This document shows, in pieces, positions 52,099 to 61,002 of a stretch of DNA of 64,000 nt. Under the pieces are notes generated by a model. That model worked only from the letters and a program-made list of their open reading frames with translations, was not told the DNA's origin and searched no databases. The position numbers and the translations under genes were made by a program. This DNA is from Thiopseudomonas sp. (GTDB lineage: Bacteria > Pseudomonadota > Gammaproteobacteria > Pseudomonadales > Pseudomonadaceae). How positions within the stretch are numbered: position 1 is the first letter of the stretch; every line of letters starts with the position of its first letter. The stretch covers positions 108,153 through 172,152 of the forward strand of contig JALOAC010000002.1 in the NCBI GenBank assembly GCA_023228985.1. The letters are read 5' to 3'.

Positions 52099-52488
52099 GT
52101 GGCAATACGTAACAAAACACCGTTTTATCGTTTAAGCATGTTTCGCGTGCTCATGGCGCAAGCTTTTGTCACTGCAGTGTTGGTTGTAGTATGCGCAATA
52201 ACTCTAGGAGTTGTAGCGGCGTACTCAGTGTTATTAGGCAGTTCGATAGCTTTATTAGCCAACGCCTATTTCACTTACAAAGCGTTTAAGTATTTTGGGG
52301 CGCGCTCAGTGTCCGCTATTCTCCAGTCATTTTGGGCTGGACAGGTAGGAAAAATGTTTATGACAGCAGTGCTTTTTGCGCTGGTGTTTATAGCAGTGAA
52401 ACCTTTAAACGTAGTACAGTTGTTCTTGGGTTACATTTTGATTCAGCTGACTTCAGTGGTTACACTCTTTTTTAGCAAAAATTTGTAA
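52099..52488 (+). CDS. atpI: ATP synthase protein I (AtpI)
   Basis: The 129-residue membrane protein starts with GTG. It has four hydrophobic helices (FRVLMAQAFVTAVLVVVCAITLG, YSVLLGSSIALLANAYFTY, MFMTAVLFALVFIAV, VVQLFLGYILIQLTSVVTLFF). AtpI is a non-stoichiometric assembly helper, thought to aid c-ring assembly, and is not required for the enzyme. It is the first gene of the operon, 21 bases before atpB. The position and helix pattern make the call; sequence conservation in this family is low. Confidence 0.9.
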   Translation: MAIRNKTPFYRLSMFRVLMAQAFVTAVLVVVCAITLGVVAAYSVLLGSSIALLANAYFTYKAFKYFGARSVSAILQSFWAGQVGKMFMTAVLFALVFIAVKPLNVVQLFLGYILIQLTSVVTLFFSKNL

Positions 52489-52509
52489 ACGTCCGGGTTT
52501 GAGGCATAT

Positions 52510-53322
52510 ATGGCAAATAGCAATGCTGAGTATATCCAGCACCACTTACAAAACTTAACTTTTGGCAAAATCGACGGCACATGGCGAATTGCTGAAACAC
52601 AACAAGAAGCACTAGACATGGGTTTCTGGGCTATCCATCTTGATACCATGGCCATGTCACTTTTGATGGGCTTTGTGTTTCTGTTTATCTTCAGAAAAAT
52701 AGCAAAACGCGCCAACTCAGGCGTGCCAACAGGTATGCAGGGCTTCGTTGAAGTCATCGTTGAATTTGTACAAAACATGGTTCGCGATACCTTCTATGGC
52801 CGCAGCCCGCTTATAGCACCGTTAGCATTGACTATTTTCATGTGGATCTTGCTGATGAACAGCCTGAAATGGATCCCAGTCGATGTAATCCCAGGCATCG
52901 CTGCTGCAATAGGCATTCCAAACTTTAAATACGTCCCAACCGCAGATCCAAATGCTACGTTCGGCATGTCGATTGGCGTATTTATGTTGATTCTTTTTTA
53001 CAGTGTTAAAGTCAAAGGCTTGGGCGGATTCGGCAAAGAACTCGCGTTCACACCCTTTAACCACTGGTCGCTAATTCCTGTAAACCTAGTACTTGAAATA
53101 TTAGGCTTGTTAACCAAACCATTTAGCCTTGCGCTACGTTTGTTCGGTAACATGTATGCAGGTGAAGTTGTATTTATTTTGATTGCGCTACTGCCATTTT
53201 GGATTCAGTGGTCGCTATACGGGCCTTGGGCGATTTTCCATATTTTGGTAATTCCGCTACAAGCCTTTATTTTCATGGTGCTGTCGATCGTTTACCTGAG
53301 CGCAGCCCACGAAAGCCATTGA
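52510..53322 (+). CDS. atpB: ATP synthase F0 subunit a
   Basis: Subunit a provides the proton half-channels next to the c-ring. The 270-residue product has about six helices. The essential Arg is in LALRLFGNMYAGEVVF, preceded by VLEILGLLTKPFSL, and the C-terminal PLQAFIFMVLSIVYLSAAHESH is typical of the gammaproteobacterial type. The N-terminal part has the periplasmic QHHLQNLTF segment. It lies between atpI and atpE with short gaps. Confidence 0.97.
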   Translation: MANSNAEYIQHHLQNLTFGKIDGTWRIAETQQEALDMGFWAIHLDTMAMSLLMGFVFLFIFRKIAKRANSGVPTGMQGFVEVIVEFVQNMVRDTFYGRSPLIAPLALTIFMWILLMNSLKWIPVDVIPGIAAAIGIPNFKYVPTADPNATFGMSIGVFMLILFYSVKVKGLGGFGKELAFTPFNHWSLIPVNLVLEILGLLTKPFSLALRLFGNMYAGEVVFILIALLPFWIQWSLYGPWAIFHILVIPLQAFIFMVLSIVYLSAAHESH

Positions 53323-53386
53323 CGCGAAAGCGAGCGTTAATTTTAACCTTAGACTATAACTTAACTTTGAAACTCTAGGAGTAACT

Positions 53387-53626
53387 ATGGAACTCGTAAT
53401 TTTATCAGCAGCGATCATCATTGGTATGGGCGCACTGGCCACTGGTATTGGTTTTGCTTTACTGGGCGGCAAATTACTGGAATCAACAGCACGTCAGCCT
53501 GAGCTGGCTCCACAGTTGCAAACCAAAACCTTCATTATGGCTGGTCTACTTGACGCCGTTCCAATGATTGGTGTTGGTATTGCTATGTACCTGATCTTCG
53601 TTGTAGCACCAGGAATGGCTGGTTAA
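53387..53626 (+). CDS. atpE: ATP synthase F0 subunit c
   Basis: The 79-residue hairpin of two membrane helices forms the rotating c-ring. The proton-binding carboxylate is Asp56 in MAGLLDAVPMIGVGI, and the polar loop is ARQPELAPQLQ. There is no sodium-type Gln/Glu signature, so protons are the expected ion. It is a few residues shorter than the usual Pseudomonas c subunit, and the AVPMI sequence is closer to the E. coli pattern. It has a strong ribosome binding site (AGGAG) after an A/T-rich leader, fitting the high copy number needed. Confidence 0.97.
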   Translation: MELVILSAAIIIGMGALATGIGFALLGGKLLESTARQPELAPQLQTKTFIMAGLLDAVPMIGVGIAMYLIFVVAPGMAG

Positions 53627-53714
53627 TCACGCGATTTCATTAGTACGGCAGCAAAGTTTGTCTGACGTAGGATGTTATCTTTGGATAAACAATGAAATGG
53701 CATGAGGTGCATCA

Positions 53715-54185
53715 ATGGCTATTAACATGACTCTCATAGGTCAATTGATTGCCTTCGCTATTTTCACCTGGTTTTGCATGAAGTTCGTATGGCCACCCAT
53801 CACGAACGCAATGGATGCGCGCCAGAAGAAAATTGCAGAAGGCTTAGATGCAGCAGGACGTGCTGAGCGCGACCTTAAGCTGGCTCAAGAGAAGGCAGCA
53901 GAAATGCTGCGTGAAACTAAGCAAGCTGCTGCTGAGATTATTGAGAAAGCCAACAAAGCTGGTAACGATATTGTTGAAGAAGCTAAACAGCATGCACGCA
54001 GTGAAGGCGATCGCCTAATTGCGGGTGCAAAAGCTGAAATCGATTTAGAAGTAAATCGTGTTAAAGAAGATCTTCGCAAACAAGTTTCAGTTCTTGCAGT
54101 GGCGGGTGCGGAAAGAATTCTCGGTGCTACCGTGGATGCTAAAGCACACAAAAATTTGGTCGAGCAATTGGCCGCAGAACTTTAA
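53715..54185 (+). CDS. atpF: ATP synthase F0 subunit b
   Basis: The 156-residue stalk subunit has one N-terminal membrane helix (MTLIGQLIAFAIFTWFCMKFVW) followed by a long charged coiled coil (DAAGRAERDLKLAQEKAAEMLRE and on). It forms the peripheral stator as a dimer and binds delta at its C-terminus (ILGATVDAKAHKNLVEQLAAEL). The gap before it contains a long-range ATTTCATT/AATGAAAT pairing. It lies 12 bases before atpH. Confidence 0.97.
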   Translation: MAINMTLIGQLIAFAIFTWFCMKFVWPPITNAMDARQKKIAEGLDAAGRAERDLKLAQEKAAEMLRETKQAAAEIIEKANKAGNDIVEEAKQHARSEGDRLIAGAKAEIDLEVNRVKEDLRKQVSVLAVAGAERILGATVDAKAHKNLVEQLAAEL

Positions 54186-54197
54186 GCGAGGCAAGCG

Positions 54198-54734
54198 ATG
54201 TCGAATTCCAATACGCTTGCACGACCTTACGCAAAAGCTGCTTTTGAATTTGCAGCGACGGCAAGCAAAGAAGATGCATGGAGTAACATGCTATCTTTTG
54301 CAGCAACTGCGGTTGCGCAAGCTGAGGTTGTTAAGCAGTTAGGTAATCCTAAGCTTAATAAAAAAGGTAAGGTCACGTTTCTTTTACAGCTGTGTGAAGG
54401 CAATGTAGATAACGAGTTTTCGAATTTTCTCCATGTTTTAGGTGAAAATGATCGTCTGACTTTGTTACCAACAATTAATGAGGTTTTTACTGAATTGAAG
54501 GCAGAAAAAAACCGTTCATTAGAAGTTGACGTAGAATCTGCATTTGAATTAAACGCAGCACAATTAAAAACACTAGCTGCCGCCTTATCTAAGCGGCTTG
54601 ATCGTACCGTTCATCCCAAAGCGACAGTTAACCCCGCTTTAATTGGCGGTTTACACATTCGCGCTGGTGACTTAGTAATAGACGGCTCGATCCGCGGCAA
54701 ACTAAATAAGTTAGCCGAAGCGTTGAAATCCTGA
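54198..54734 (+). CDS. atpH: ATP synthase F1 subunit delta
   Basis: The 178-residue stator subunit starts MSNSNTLARPYAKAAFEFA, the usual N-terminal opening (RPYAKAAFEFA). The C-terminal signature is NPALIGGLHIRAGDLVIDGSIRGKLNKLAEAL. It links the alpha3-beta3 head to the b dimer. A ribosome binding site (GCGAGG) lies upstream. It is 17 bases before atpA. The gene is complete and its length is normal. Confidence 0.97.
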   Translation: MSNSNTLARPYAKAAFEFAATASKEDAWSNMLSFAATAVAQAEVVKQLGNPKLNKKGKVTFLLQLCEGNVDNEFSNFLHVLGENDRLTLLPTINEVFTELKAEKNRSLEVDVESAFELNAAQLKTLAAALSKRLDRTVHPKATVNPALIGGLHIRAGDLVIDGSIRGKLNKLAEALKS

Positions 54735-54751
54735 TTTGAGGGACAAATGGC

Positions 54752-56296
54752 ATGCAGCAACTGAATCCTTCCGAGATTAGTGAAATAATCAAGCAGCGTA
54801 TCGCAAAGCTTGATGTTTCTGCACAGGCCCGTAACGAGGGCACTATCGTCAGCTTGTCTGACGGTATCGTACGTATTCACGGCTTAGCCGATGTGATGTA
54901 CGGTGAAATGATTGAATTCCCTGGTGGAATCTTTGGTATGGCATTGAACTTGGAGCGTGACTCCGTAGGTGCTGTAATTTTAGGTTCGTTCACAGGTTTA
55001 ACAGAGGGTATGAGCGCCAAATGTACCGGCCGTATTTTAGAGGTTCCAGTTGGTAACGAACTTCTAGGTCGAGTAGTGGATGCTTTAGGTAACCCTATTG
55101 ATGGCAAAGGTCCTTTAGGTACCACACAAACTGACGCTGTAGAAAAAGTAGCACCTGGTGTTATTTGGCGTAAATCAGTCGACCAACCGGTGCAAACTGG
55201 TTATAAGTCAGTTGACTCGATGATTCCAGTGGGTCGTGGCCAGCGAGAGTTGATTATTGGTGACCGTCAGATCGGTAAAACTGCTCTGGCAATTGACGCC
55301 ATTATTAACCAGAAAGACAGTGGCATTAAGTGTGTGTACGTAGCTATCGGTCAGAAACAATCGACCATTGCTAACGTAGTACGCAAGCTAGAAGAAGCTG
55401 GTGCTTTGGCTAACACTATTGTTGTGGTTGCCAGTGCTTCAGAGTCTCCTGCACTTCAGTACTTAGCGCCTTATTCTGGTTGCACCATGGGCGAGTTTTT
55501 CCGTGACCGTGGCGAAGATGCGTTAATCGTTTACGATGACCTATCTAAGCAAGCAGTTGCTTACCGTCAGATTTCTCTGTTGCTACGTCGTCCACCAGGA
55601 CGTGAAGCGTACCCGGGTGACGTATTCTATCTCCATAGTCGTTTGCTGGAGCGTGCATCACGTGTATCTGAAGAGTACGTTGAAGCATTCACTAAAGGCG
55701 AAGTAAAAGGTAAAACCGGTTCATTAACCGCACTGCCTATTATTGAAACCCAGGCTGGTGACGTTTCTGCGTTCGTACCTACCAACGTAATTTCTATTAC
55801 AGATGGTCAGATTTTCCTTGAGTCGGCAATGTTTAACGCGGGTATTCGTCCTGCCGTTAACGCGGGTATTTCGGTATCTCGTGTAGGTGGTGCGGCACAA
55901 ACTGGCCTAATCAAGAAACTTTCTGGTGGTATTCGTACAGCATTAGCACAGTATCGTGAATTGGCTGCTTTTGCGCAGTTCGCTTCAGATTTGGATGAGG
56001 CAACACGTAAACAGCTAGAGCACGGTCAGCGTGTTACTGAACTGATGAAACAAAAGCAGTATGCGCCTATGTCCATTGCTGATATGGCAATCTCTCTGTA
56101 TGCAGCAGAGCGTGGCTTTTTAGCAGATGTAGAAGTTAATAAAGTAGGTGCATTTGAGGCGGCTTTGTTAGCCTTCTTTAAGCGTGATTATGCCGACCTC
56201 GTGTCGACCATGAATAAAGAAGCAGCCTTTACTAAAGAAATCGACGCTTCTCTTGCAGAAGGTATCGAGAAGTTTAAGGCAACTCAAAGCTGGTAA
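54752..56296 (+). CDS. atpA: ATP synthase F1 subunit alpha
   Basis: The 514-residue non-catalytic nucleotide-binding subunit has P-loop GDRQIGKTALAID and the alpha/beta signature PAVNAGISVSRVG. The N-terminus MQQLNPSEISEIIKQRI equals the Pseudomonas form. A nearby upstream ATG is out of frame, so the start is safe. The ribosome binding site is GAGGGA. It is followed by an intercistronic hairpin before atpG. Confidence 0.98.
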   Translation: MQQLNPSEISEIIKQRIAKLDVSAQARNEGTIVSLSDGIVRIHGLADVMYGEMIEFPGGIFGMALNLERDSVGAVILGSFTGLTEGMSAKCTGRILEVPVGNELLGRVVDALGNPIDGKGPLGTTQTDAVEKVAPGVIWRKSVDQPVQTGYKSVDSMIPVGRGQRELIIGDRQIGKTALAIDAIINQKDSGIKCVYVAIGQKQSTIANVVRKLEEAGALANTIVVVASASESPALQYLAPYSGCTMGEFFRDRGEDALIVYDDLSKQAVAYRQISLLLRRPPGREAYPGDVFYLHSRLLERASRVSEEYVEAFTKGEVKGKTGSLTALPIIETQAGDVSAFVPTNVISITDGQIFLESAMFNAGIRPAVNAGISVSRVGGAAQTGLIKKLSGGIRTALAQYRELAAFAQFASDLDEATRKQLEHGQRVTELMKQKQYAPMSIADMAISLYAAERGFLADVEVNKVGAFEAALLAFFKRDYADLVSTMNKEAAFTKEIDASLAEGIEKFKATQSW

Positions 56297-56302
56297 TTCG
56301 CA

Positions 56303-56324
56303 GCGGAGGCTTTTTAGCCTCCGC
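56303..56324 (+). promoter_or_regulatory. Intercistronic hairpin atpA-atpG
   Basis: GCGGAGGCT and AGCCTCCGC form a perfect 9-pair stem around TTTT. It sits seven bases after the atpA stop. There is no T run after it, so it is more likely an RNA-stability or expression-balancing hairpin than a terminator in this operon. Confidence 0.6.
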
Positions 56325-56346
56325 CTGCTAACCAGAAGGGTGTCAA

Positions 56347-57213
56347 ATGGCAGGCGCAAAAGAGATTCGCACTAAAATTGCGAGCATCAAAAATACGCAA
56401 AAGATTACTAGCGCCATGGAAAAAGTGGCGGTCAGCAAAATGCGCAAAGCACAGCAGCGCATGGGTGCAGGTCGTCCTTATGCAGAACGTATTCGTCAAG
56501 TAGTTGGCCATTTGGCTCAAGCTAATACCGAATACAAACATGCATTCATGGTTGAGCGTCCAGTGAAACGCGTAGGCTATATTCTCGTGTCAACTGATCG
56601 TGGTCTTTGCGGTGGTCTGAACTTTAACCTGTTCAAAAACTTGATTAGCAATTTTCAAGAATGGCAGCAACAAGGCGTAGAAGCTGAGTTCTGCGTAATA
56701 GGTAATAAAGGTGCTAGTTTTTTCCGTAGCTACGGCGTAAAAATTTCAGCTGCAGTCGGTGGATTAGGTGAAGAACCTGAAATTAATGACCTGATCGGCA
56801 GTATCAAAATTATGCTGGATGGTTTTACGGAAGGTCGCATCGATCGTCTATATTTGGTGTCGAATAAGTTTATCAACACCATGACCCAAAAACCTGCTGT
56901 TGAGCAGCTGGTTCCTTTGGCCGTAGATGAGAAAGTCGAAAACAGCCGTTTAGGTAGTTGGGATTATATATACGAGCCAGGTGCTAAAGAGTTACTTGAC
57001 GCACTAATCGTTCGTTATATCGAATCGCAAGTTTACCAATCGGTAGTAGAGAATGCTGCCTGTGAGCAAGCAGCTCGTATGATCGCGATGAAAAATGCGA
57101 CTGACAACGCCGGTGACCTTATTGATAACCTGCAGTTGGTTTATAACAAGGCTCGTCAAGCAGCTATTACCCAAGAAATTTCTGAAATCGTTGGCGGCGC
57201 AGCCGCGGTTTAA
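56347..57213 (+). CDS. atpG: ATP synthase F1 subunit gamma
   Basis: The 288-residue central rotor shaft starts MAGAKEIRTKIASIKNTQKITSAMEKVAVSKMRKAQ, the typical N-terminal coiled coil. The middle has VSTDRGLCGGLNFNLFK, and the C-terminal helix ends NKARQAAITQEISEIVGGAAAV. Rotation of gamma couples the c-ring to catalysis. It is between atpA and atpD, and the ribosome binding site is AGAAGGG. Length is normal. Confidence 0.98.
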   Translation: MAGAKEIRTKIASIKNTQKITSAMEKVAVSKMRKAQQRMGAGRPYAERIRQVVGHLAQANTEYKHAFMVERPVKRVGYILVSTDRGLCGGLNFNLFKNLISNFQEWQQQGVEAEFCVIGNKGASFFRSYGVKISAAVGGLGEEPEINDLIGSIKIMLDGFTEGRIDRLYLVSNKFINTMTQKPAVEQLVPLAVDEKVENSRLGSWDYIYEPGAKELLDALIVRYIESQVYQSVVENAACEQAARMIAMKNATDNAGDLIDNLQLVYNKARQAAITQEISEIVGGAAAV

Positions 57214-57242
57214 GAACGGTTCAAATATTCAGAGGACCAGAT

Positions 57243-58619
57243 ATGAGTAGCGGACGTATCGTTCAAATTATCGGCGCCGTCATCGACGTGGAATTTTCAC
57301 GTGACGATGTGCCGAACATTTATGACGCACTGCAAGTTCAGGGCGTTGAAACTACACTCGAAGTTCAACAACAGTTGGGTGACGGTGTAGTACGTACTAT
57401 TGCCATGGGTTCGACCGAAGGTCTAAAACGTGGTTTAGATGTAGTTAACTCAGGCGGCCCAATTACCGTACCTGTGGGCGTTAAAACCCTAGGTCGTATT
57501 ATGGACGTACTAGGTAACCCAATTGATGAAGCCGGTCCTATTGGCGAAGAAGAGCGTTGGGGTATTCACCGTTCAGCGCCTACTTATGCAGAACAAGCCG
57601 GTGGTAATGAAATTCTAGAAACAGGTATCAAGGTGATTGACCTTGTTTGCCCGTTCTCTAAGGGTGGTAAAGTTGGTCTGTTCGGTGGTGCCGGTGTTGG
57701 TAAAACCGTAAACATGATGGAGCTGATCCGTAACATTGCTATTGAGCACAGTGGTTATTCAGTATTCGCTGGTGTAGGTGAGCGTACTCGTGAGGGTAAC
57801 GACTTCTACCACGAAATGAAGGACTCCAACGTTCTTGACAAGGTAGCACTGGTTTACGGTCAGATGAACGAGCCTCCGGGTAACCGTTTACGTGTTGCAC
57901 TGACAGGTTTGACCATGGCAGAGAAATTCCGTGACGAAGGTCGTGACGTACTGTTGTTTATTGACAACATTTATCGTTATACCCTCGCCGGTACTGAAGT
58001 ATCTGCACTGTTAGGTCGTATGCCCTCAGCGGTAGGTTATCAGCCAACATTGGCGGAAGAGATGGGTGTTCTGCAAGAGCGTATTACCTCTACTAAAGCA
58101 GGCTCCATTACTTCTATTCAAGCTGTTTACGTACCTGCGGATGACTTAACTGACCCATCCCCAGCCACTACGTTTGCACACTTGGATGCCACCGTTGTTC
58201 TGTCACGTGACATTGCCTCTTTGGGTATTTACCCTGCCATTGACCCACTGGACTCTTCTTCACGTCAGTTGGATCCATTGGTTATTGGTCAAGAGCATTA
58301 TGATTGTGCACGTGGCGTACAGTATGTATTGCAACGCTACACAGAGCTTAAAGACATTATTGCCATCTTGGGTATGGATGAATTGTCTGAAGAAGATAAG
58401 CAGTTGGTTACGCGTGCGCGTAAAATCCAACGCTTCCTATCTCAGCCATTCTTCGTAGCTGAAGTGTTTACTGGAGCATCAGGTAAATATGTCTCCTTGA
58501 AAGAAACCATCCGTGGTTTCCAAGGCATCCTCAATGGTGACTACGATGATCTGCCAGAGCAGGCGTTCTACATGGTTGGTTCCATTGATGAAGCTATTGA
58601 AAAGGCAAGCAAGCTTTAA
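57243..58619 (+). CDS. atpD: ATP synthase F1 subunit beta
   Basis: The 458-residue catalytic subunit has P-loop GGAGVGKTVNMMELI, GERTREGNDFY with the catalytic Glu, LLFIDNIYRYTLAGTEVSALLGRMPSAVGYQPTL (split here as a family landmark around residue 240) and a DELSEEDK-type C-terminal motif. It makes ATP in the alpha-beta interface. The ribosome binding site is AGAGGA. It is followed by a 72-base gap with a perfect hairpin before atpC. Confidence 0.98.
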   Translation: MSSGRIVQIIGAVIDVEFSRDDVPNIYDALQVQGVETTLEVQQQLGDGVVRTIAMGSTEGLKRGLDVVNSGGPITVPVGVKTLGRIMDVLGNPIDEAGPIGEEERWGIHRSAPTYAEQAGGNEILETGIKVIDLVCPFSKGGKVGLFGGAGVGKTVNMMELIRNIAIEHSGYSVFAGVGERTREGNDFYHEMKDSNVLDKVALVYGQMNEPPGNRLRVALTGLTMAEKFRDEGRDVLLFIDNIYRYTLAGTEVSALLGRMPSAVGYQPTLAEEMGVLQERITSTKAGSITSIQAVYVPADDLTDPSPATTFAHLDATVVLSRDIASLGIYPAIDPLDSSSRQLDPLVIGQEHYDCARGVQYVLQRYTELKDIIAILGMDELSEEDKQLVTRARKIQRFLSQPFFVAEVFTGASGKYVSLKETIRGFQGILNGDYDDLPEQAFYMVGSIDEAIEKASKL

Positions 58620-58646
58620 TTGCAAACCTTTGAGCAAAAGTAATTT

Positions 58647-58671
58647 GGCAGCGACTGCATAAGTCGCTGCC
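58647..58671 (+). promoter_or_regulatory. Intercistronic hairpin atpD-atpC
   Basis: GGCAGCGACT and AGTCGCTGCC form a perfect 10-pair stem with a GCATA loop, 27 bases after the atpD stop. No T run follows. It could lower or stabilise expression of epsilon relative to beta. Confidence 0.65.
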
Positions 58672-58691
58672 AGCACACTGAGGCGATTAAT

Positions 58692-59117
58692 ATGGCCATA
58701 ACAGTCCACTGTGACATTGTTAGTGCAGAAGAAGAGCTGTTCTCCGGCTTAGTTGAAATGGTAGTTGCCCATGGTCATATGGGCGATTTAGGTGTGTTGC
58801 CTGGTCACGCACCATTGCTATCAACTATCAAGCCTGGTCCTGTACGCGTAATTAAGCAGGGCGGGAAAGAAGAGGTATTCTATATCTCTGGCGGCTTTAT
58901 CGAAGTGCAGCCGAATATGGTAAAAGTTTTAGCAGACTCAGCAATTCGTGCAGCAGACCTTGATGAGGCTGCGGCGATGGAAGCGAAAAAAGCAGCTGAG
59001 AAAGCAATTCTTAATCATTCCGCTGACTTTGATTATTCTGCAGCATCTGCGCGCTTGGCTGAAGCTGCGGCGCAACTACGTACTATTCATGAGTTACGTA
59101 GAAAGGCCGGCCGCTAA
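58692..59117 (+). CDS. atpC: ATP synthase F1 subunit epsilon
   Basis: The 141-residue subunit has an N-terminal beta-sandwich (ITVHCDIVSAEEELFSGLVEMVVAHGHMGDLGVLPGHAPLLSTIKPG), whose HGHMGDLGVLPGHAPL stretch is the family landmark, and a C-terminal two-helix arm (AAMEAKKAAEKAI; SARLAEAAAQLRTIHELRRK) that can inhibit ATP hydrolysis. It is the last gene of the operon, followed by a terminator. The start ATG has GAGGCG upstream. Length is normal. Confidence 0.97.
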   Translation: MAITVHCDIVSAEEELFSGLVEMVVAHGHMGDLGVLPGHAPLLSTIKPGPVRVIKQGGKEEVFYISGGFIEVQPNMVKVLADSAIRAADLDEAAAMEAKKAAEKAILNHSADFDYSAASARLAEAAAQLRTIHELRRKAGR

Positions 59118-59138
59118 CAGGTTTTAGTCTTCGCTGTG

Positions 59139-59171
59139 AAAAAGGGTAGCTTATATAGCTGCCCTTTTTTA
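59139..59171 (+). terminator. Rho-independent terminator of the atp operon
   Basis: AAAAAGGGTAGCT and AGCTGCCCTTTTTT form a long stem with one T-G pair and a short TATAT loop, running into the T tract. It separates the atp operon from glmU. Confidence 0.88.
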
Positions 59172-59215
59172 TTTATACTAGTCAAAACATACCAACTGCA
59201 TCCGTAGGAGTATTT

Positions 59216-60577
59216 ATGTCTCTGGATATCGTCATTTTAGCTGCAGGCCAGGGTACGCGCATGCGCTCGTCCCAGCCAAAAGTACTGCATCCAATTGCTG
59301 GCAAGCCTATGTTGGCTCATGTAATAGATGCAGCAAGAGCGTTGCAACCCAATAGTATCCAGGTGGTAATTGGACATGGTGCAGAACTGGTAAAACAGCA
59401 ATTAGCAGCTGATGATGTAAGTTTTGTCATGCAGACAGAGCAGCTGGGTACGGGTCATGCAGTTGCGCAAGCAATTCCAAATCTCAGTGCAAACAAAGTT
59501 TTAGTGCTTTATGGTGACGTACCGTTAATTCAAGCCAGTACTTTAAAGAGTCTTTTACAGGGTGTGGCTGAAAATAAAATGGCGTTATTGACCGTTAATC
59601 TTAGCGACCCTGCAGGGTATGGGCGCATTGTGCGCGATACACAGCAGCAAGTGACAGCCATCGTTGAACACAAAGATGCTACTTTACAGCAGCTTGAAAT
59701 TTGTGAAGGCAACACAGGAATACTGGCAGCATCGCGCAGCAATATGGTGCGGTGGTTAGGGCGGTTGTCTAATAATAATGCACAAGCTGAGTATTATTTA
59801 ACCGATATTATTGCCATGGCAGTAGCGGACCAAGTAACGGTTACAACAGAAACTGCGACACAACCGATGGAAGTTCAGGGTGTTAACGATCGTCAGCAAT
59901 TAGCAAGACTTGAGCGCTTCTATCAATCCTTGCAAGCGCAAGCTCTGATGGCTCAAGGCGTAACCCTACTTGATCCGTCACGCATAGATGTACGCGGAGC
60001 AGTAAAGGTAGGCCGAGATATCACCATTGATATAAACGTCATTTTCGAAGGCAATGTTGAAATTGAAGACAATGTCCGCATCGGCGCAAACACAATTATC
60101 AAAAACTCAATTCTTAGAGCAGGCGCGGTAATCAAAGCAAACTGCCATATAGAGGATAGTGAAATTGGGCCTGGCGCAGATTGCGGTCCTTTTGCACGAC
60201 TGCGGCCCGGCACAAAGCTAGGAAAAAATGCGCATGTGGGTAATTTTGTTGAGCTGAAAAATGCTTGTTTAGGTGAAGCTGCCAAAGTGGGGCATTTAAC
60301 CTATTTGGGTGATAGCGAAATCGGTGCGCGTACCAACATAGGCGCAGGTACCATCACCTGTAATTATGACGGTGCTAATAAGCATAGAACTGTTATGGGT
60401 GAGGATGTGTTTATTGGATCGAATAGCTCCATTGTTGCACCGATCACCATAGGGAATGCCGCCACTACAGGCGCTGGTTCAACAATTACTCAAGACGTAC
60501 CTGCATTAGCTTTAGCAGTAGGTCGAGCCAAGCAGCGCAATATTGAGAACTGGCCGCGGCCACAGAAAAAAGTCTAG
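59216..60577 (+). CDS. glmU: Bifunctional GlmU: UDP-GlcNAc pyrophosphorylase / glucosamine-1-phosphate acetyltransferase
   Basis: GlmU makes UDP-N-acetylglucosamine for peptidoglycan and lipopolysaccharide. The 453-residue product has the N-terminal nucleotidyltransferase loop LAAGQGTRMRSSQPKVLHPIAGKPML, EQLGTGHAVAQA and GDVPLI, then the left-handed beta-helix of hexapeptide repeats from about 245 (IEDNVRIGANTIIKNSILRAGAVIK). The acetyltransferase residues are in VGNFVELKN and NYDGANKHRTVMG. It stands directly after the atp operon as in many gammaproteobacteria. GTAGGAG lies upstream of the ATG. Confidence 0.98.
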   Translation: MSLDIVILAAGQGTRMRSSQPKVLHPIAGKPMLAHVIDAARALQPNSIQVVIGHGAELVKQQLAADDVSFVMQTEQLGTGHAVAQAIPNLSANKVLVLYGDVPLIQASTLKSLLQGVAENKMALLTVNLSDPAGYGRIVRDTQQQVTAIVEHKDATLQQLEICEGNTGILAASRSNMVRWLGRLSNNNAQAEYYLTDIIAMAVADQVTVTTETATQPMEVQGVNDRQQLARLERFYQSLQAQALMAQGVTLLDPSRIDVRGAVKVGRDITIDINVIFEGNVEIEDNVRIGANTIIKNSILRAGAVIKANCHIEDSEIGPGADCGPFARLRPGTKLGKNAHVGNFVELKNACLGEAAKVGHLTYLGDSEIGARTNIGAGTITCNYDGANKHRTVMGEDVFIGSNSSIVAPITIGNAATTGAGSTITQDVPALALAVGRAKQRNIENWPRPQKKV

Positions 60578-60581
60578 TGGC

Positions 60582-60983
60582 TTAGTAAAAAACCTGGTTT
60601 TTTTCAGCTACTTGACTATTTAAAGTCCAGTAATCATAAAGAATACCCAGTAAAAACAAGCCGCCGGTACAAAGATATAAAATACCGGTGAGCCACTTAC
60701 CAAGGTAAAAGCGGTGAATACCAAAAATGCCTAAAAACGTGAGCAGCAACCAAGCCAGATTATAGTTGTAGCGCCCAGATAGATAGCTTTGGTTAACTTG
60801 ACGATTCATTGCAGGAATGAGAAATAAATCAATTATCCAGCCAACAAAAAAAAGTCCAAGTGTAAAAAACCAGATAGTTCCAGTGATGGGGCGGCCGTAA
60901 TAAAATCTATGTGCGCCGATAAAACCAAAGATCCACAGCAAATATCCAAATACTGGTGTGTGATTTCGTAGTGAGTAATTCAT
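60582..60983 (-). CDS. TM2-domain membrane protein
   Basis: The ATG at 60983 gives 133 residues. A longer start would run into the divergent amidase gene. It holds two TM2-type units one after the other: YLLWIFGFIGAHRFYYGRPITGTIWFFTLGLFFVGWIIDLF and then LLLTFLGIFGIHRFYLGKWLTGILYLCTGGLFLLGILYDYW. Each has the GxHRFYxG motif and two helices. TM2 proteins are small membrane proteins of unknown biochemical role. It is convergent with glmU, with 4 bases between stops, and divergent from the next gene by 19 bases. Confidence 0.85.
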   Translation of the reverse strand: MNYSLRNHTPVFGYLLWIFGFIGAHRFYYGRPITGTIWFFTLGLFFVGWIIDLFLIPAMNRQVNQSYLSGRYNYNLAWLLLTFLGIFGIHRFYLGKWLTGILYLCTGGLFLLGILYDYWTLNSQVAEKNQVFY

Positions 60984-61002
60984 AAGATGGGCGTTAACAA
61001 TA

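Noticed and set aside
60588..60606. A6-CCTGG-T7 dyad at the glmU/TM2 gene junction as a terminator
   Set aside because: The stem is mostly A-T with almost no loop and lies inside the TM2 coding end. Too weak to call.
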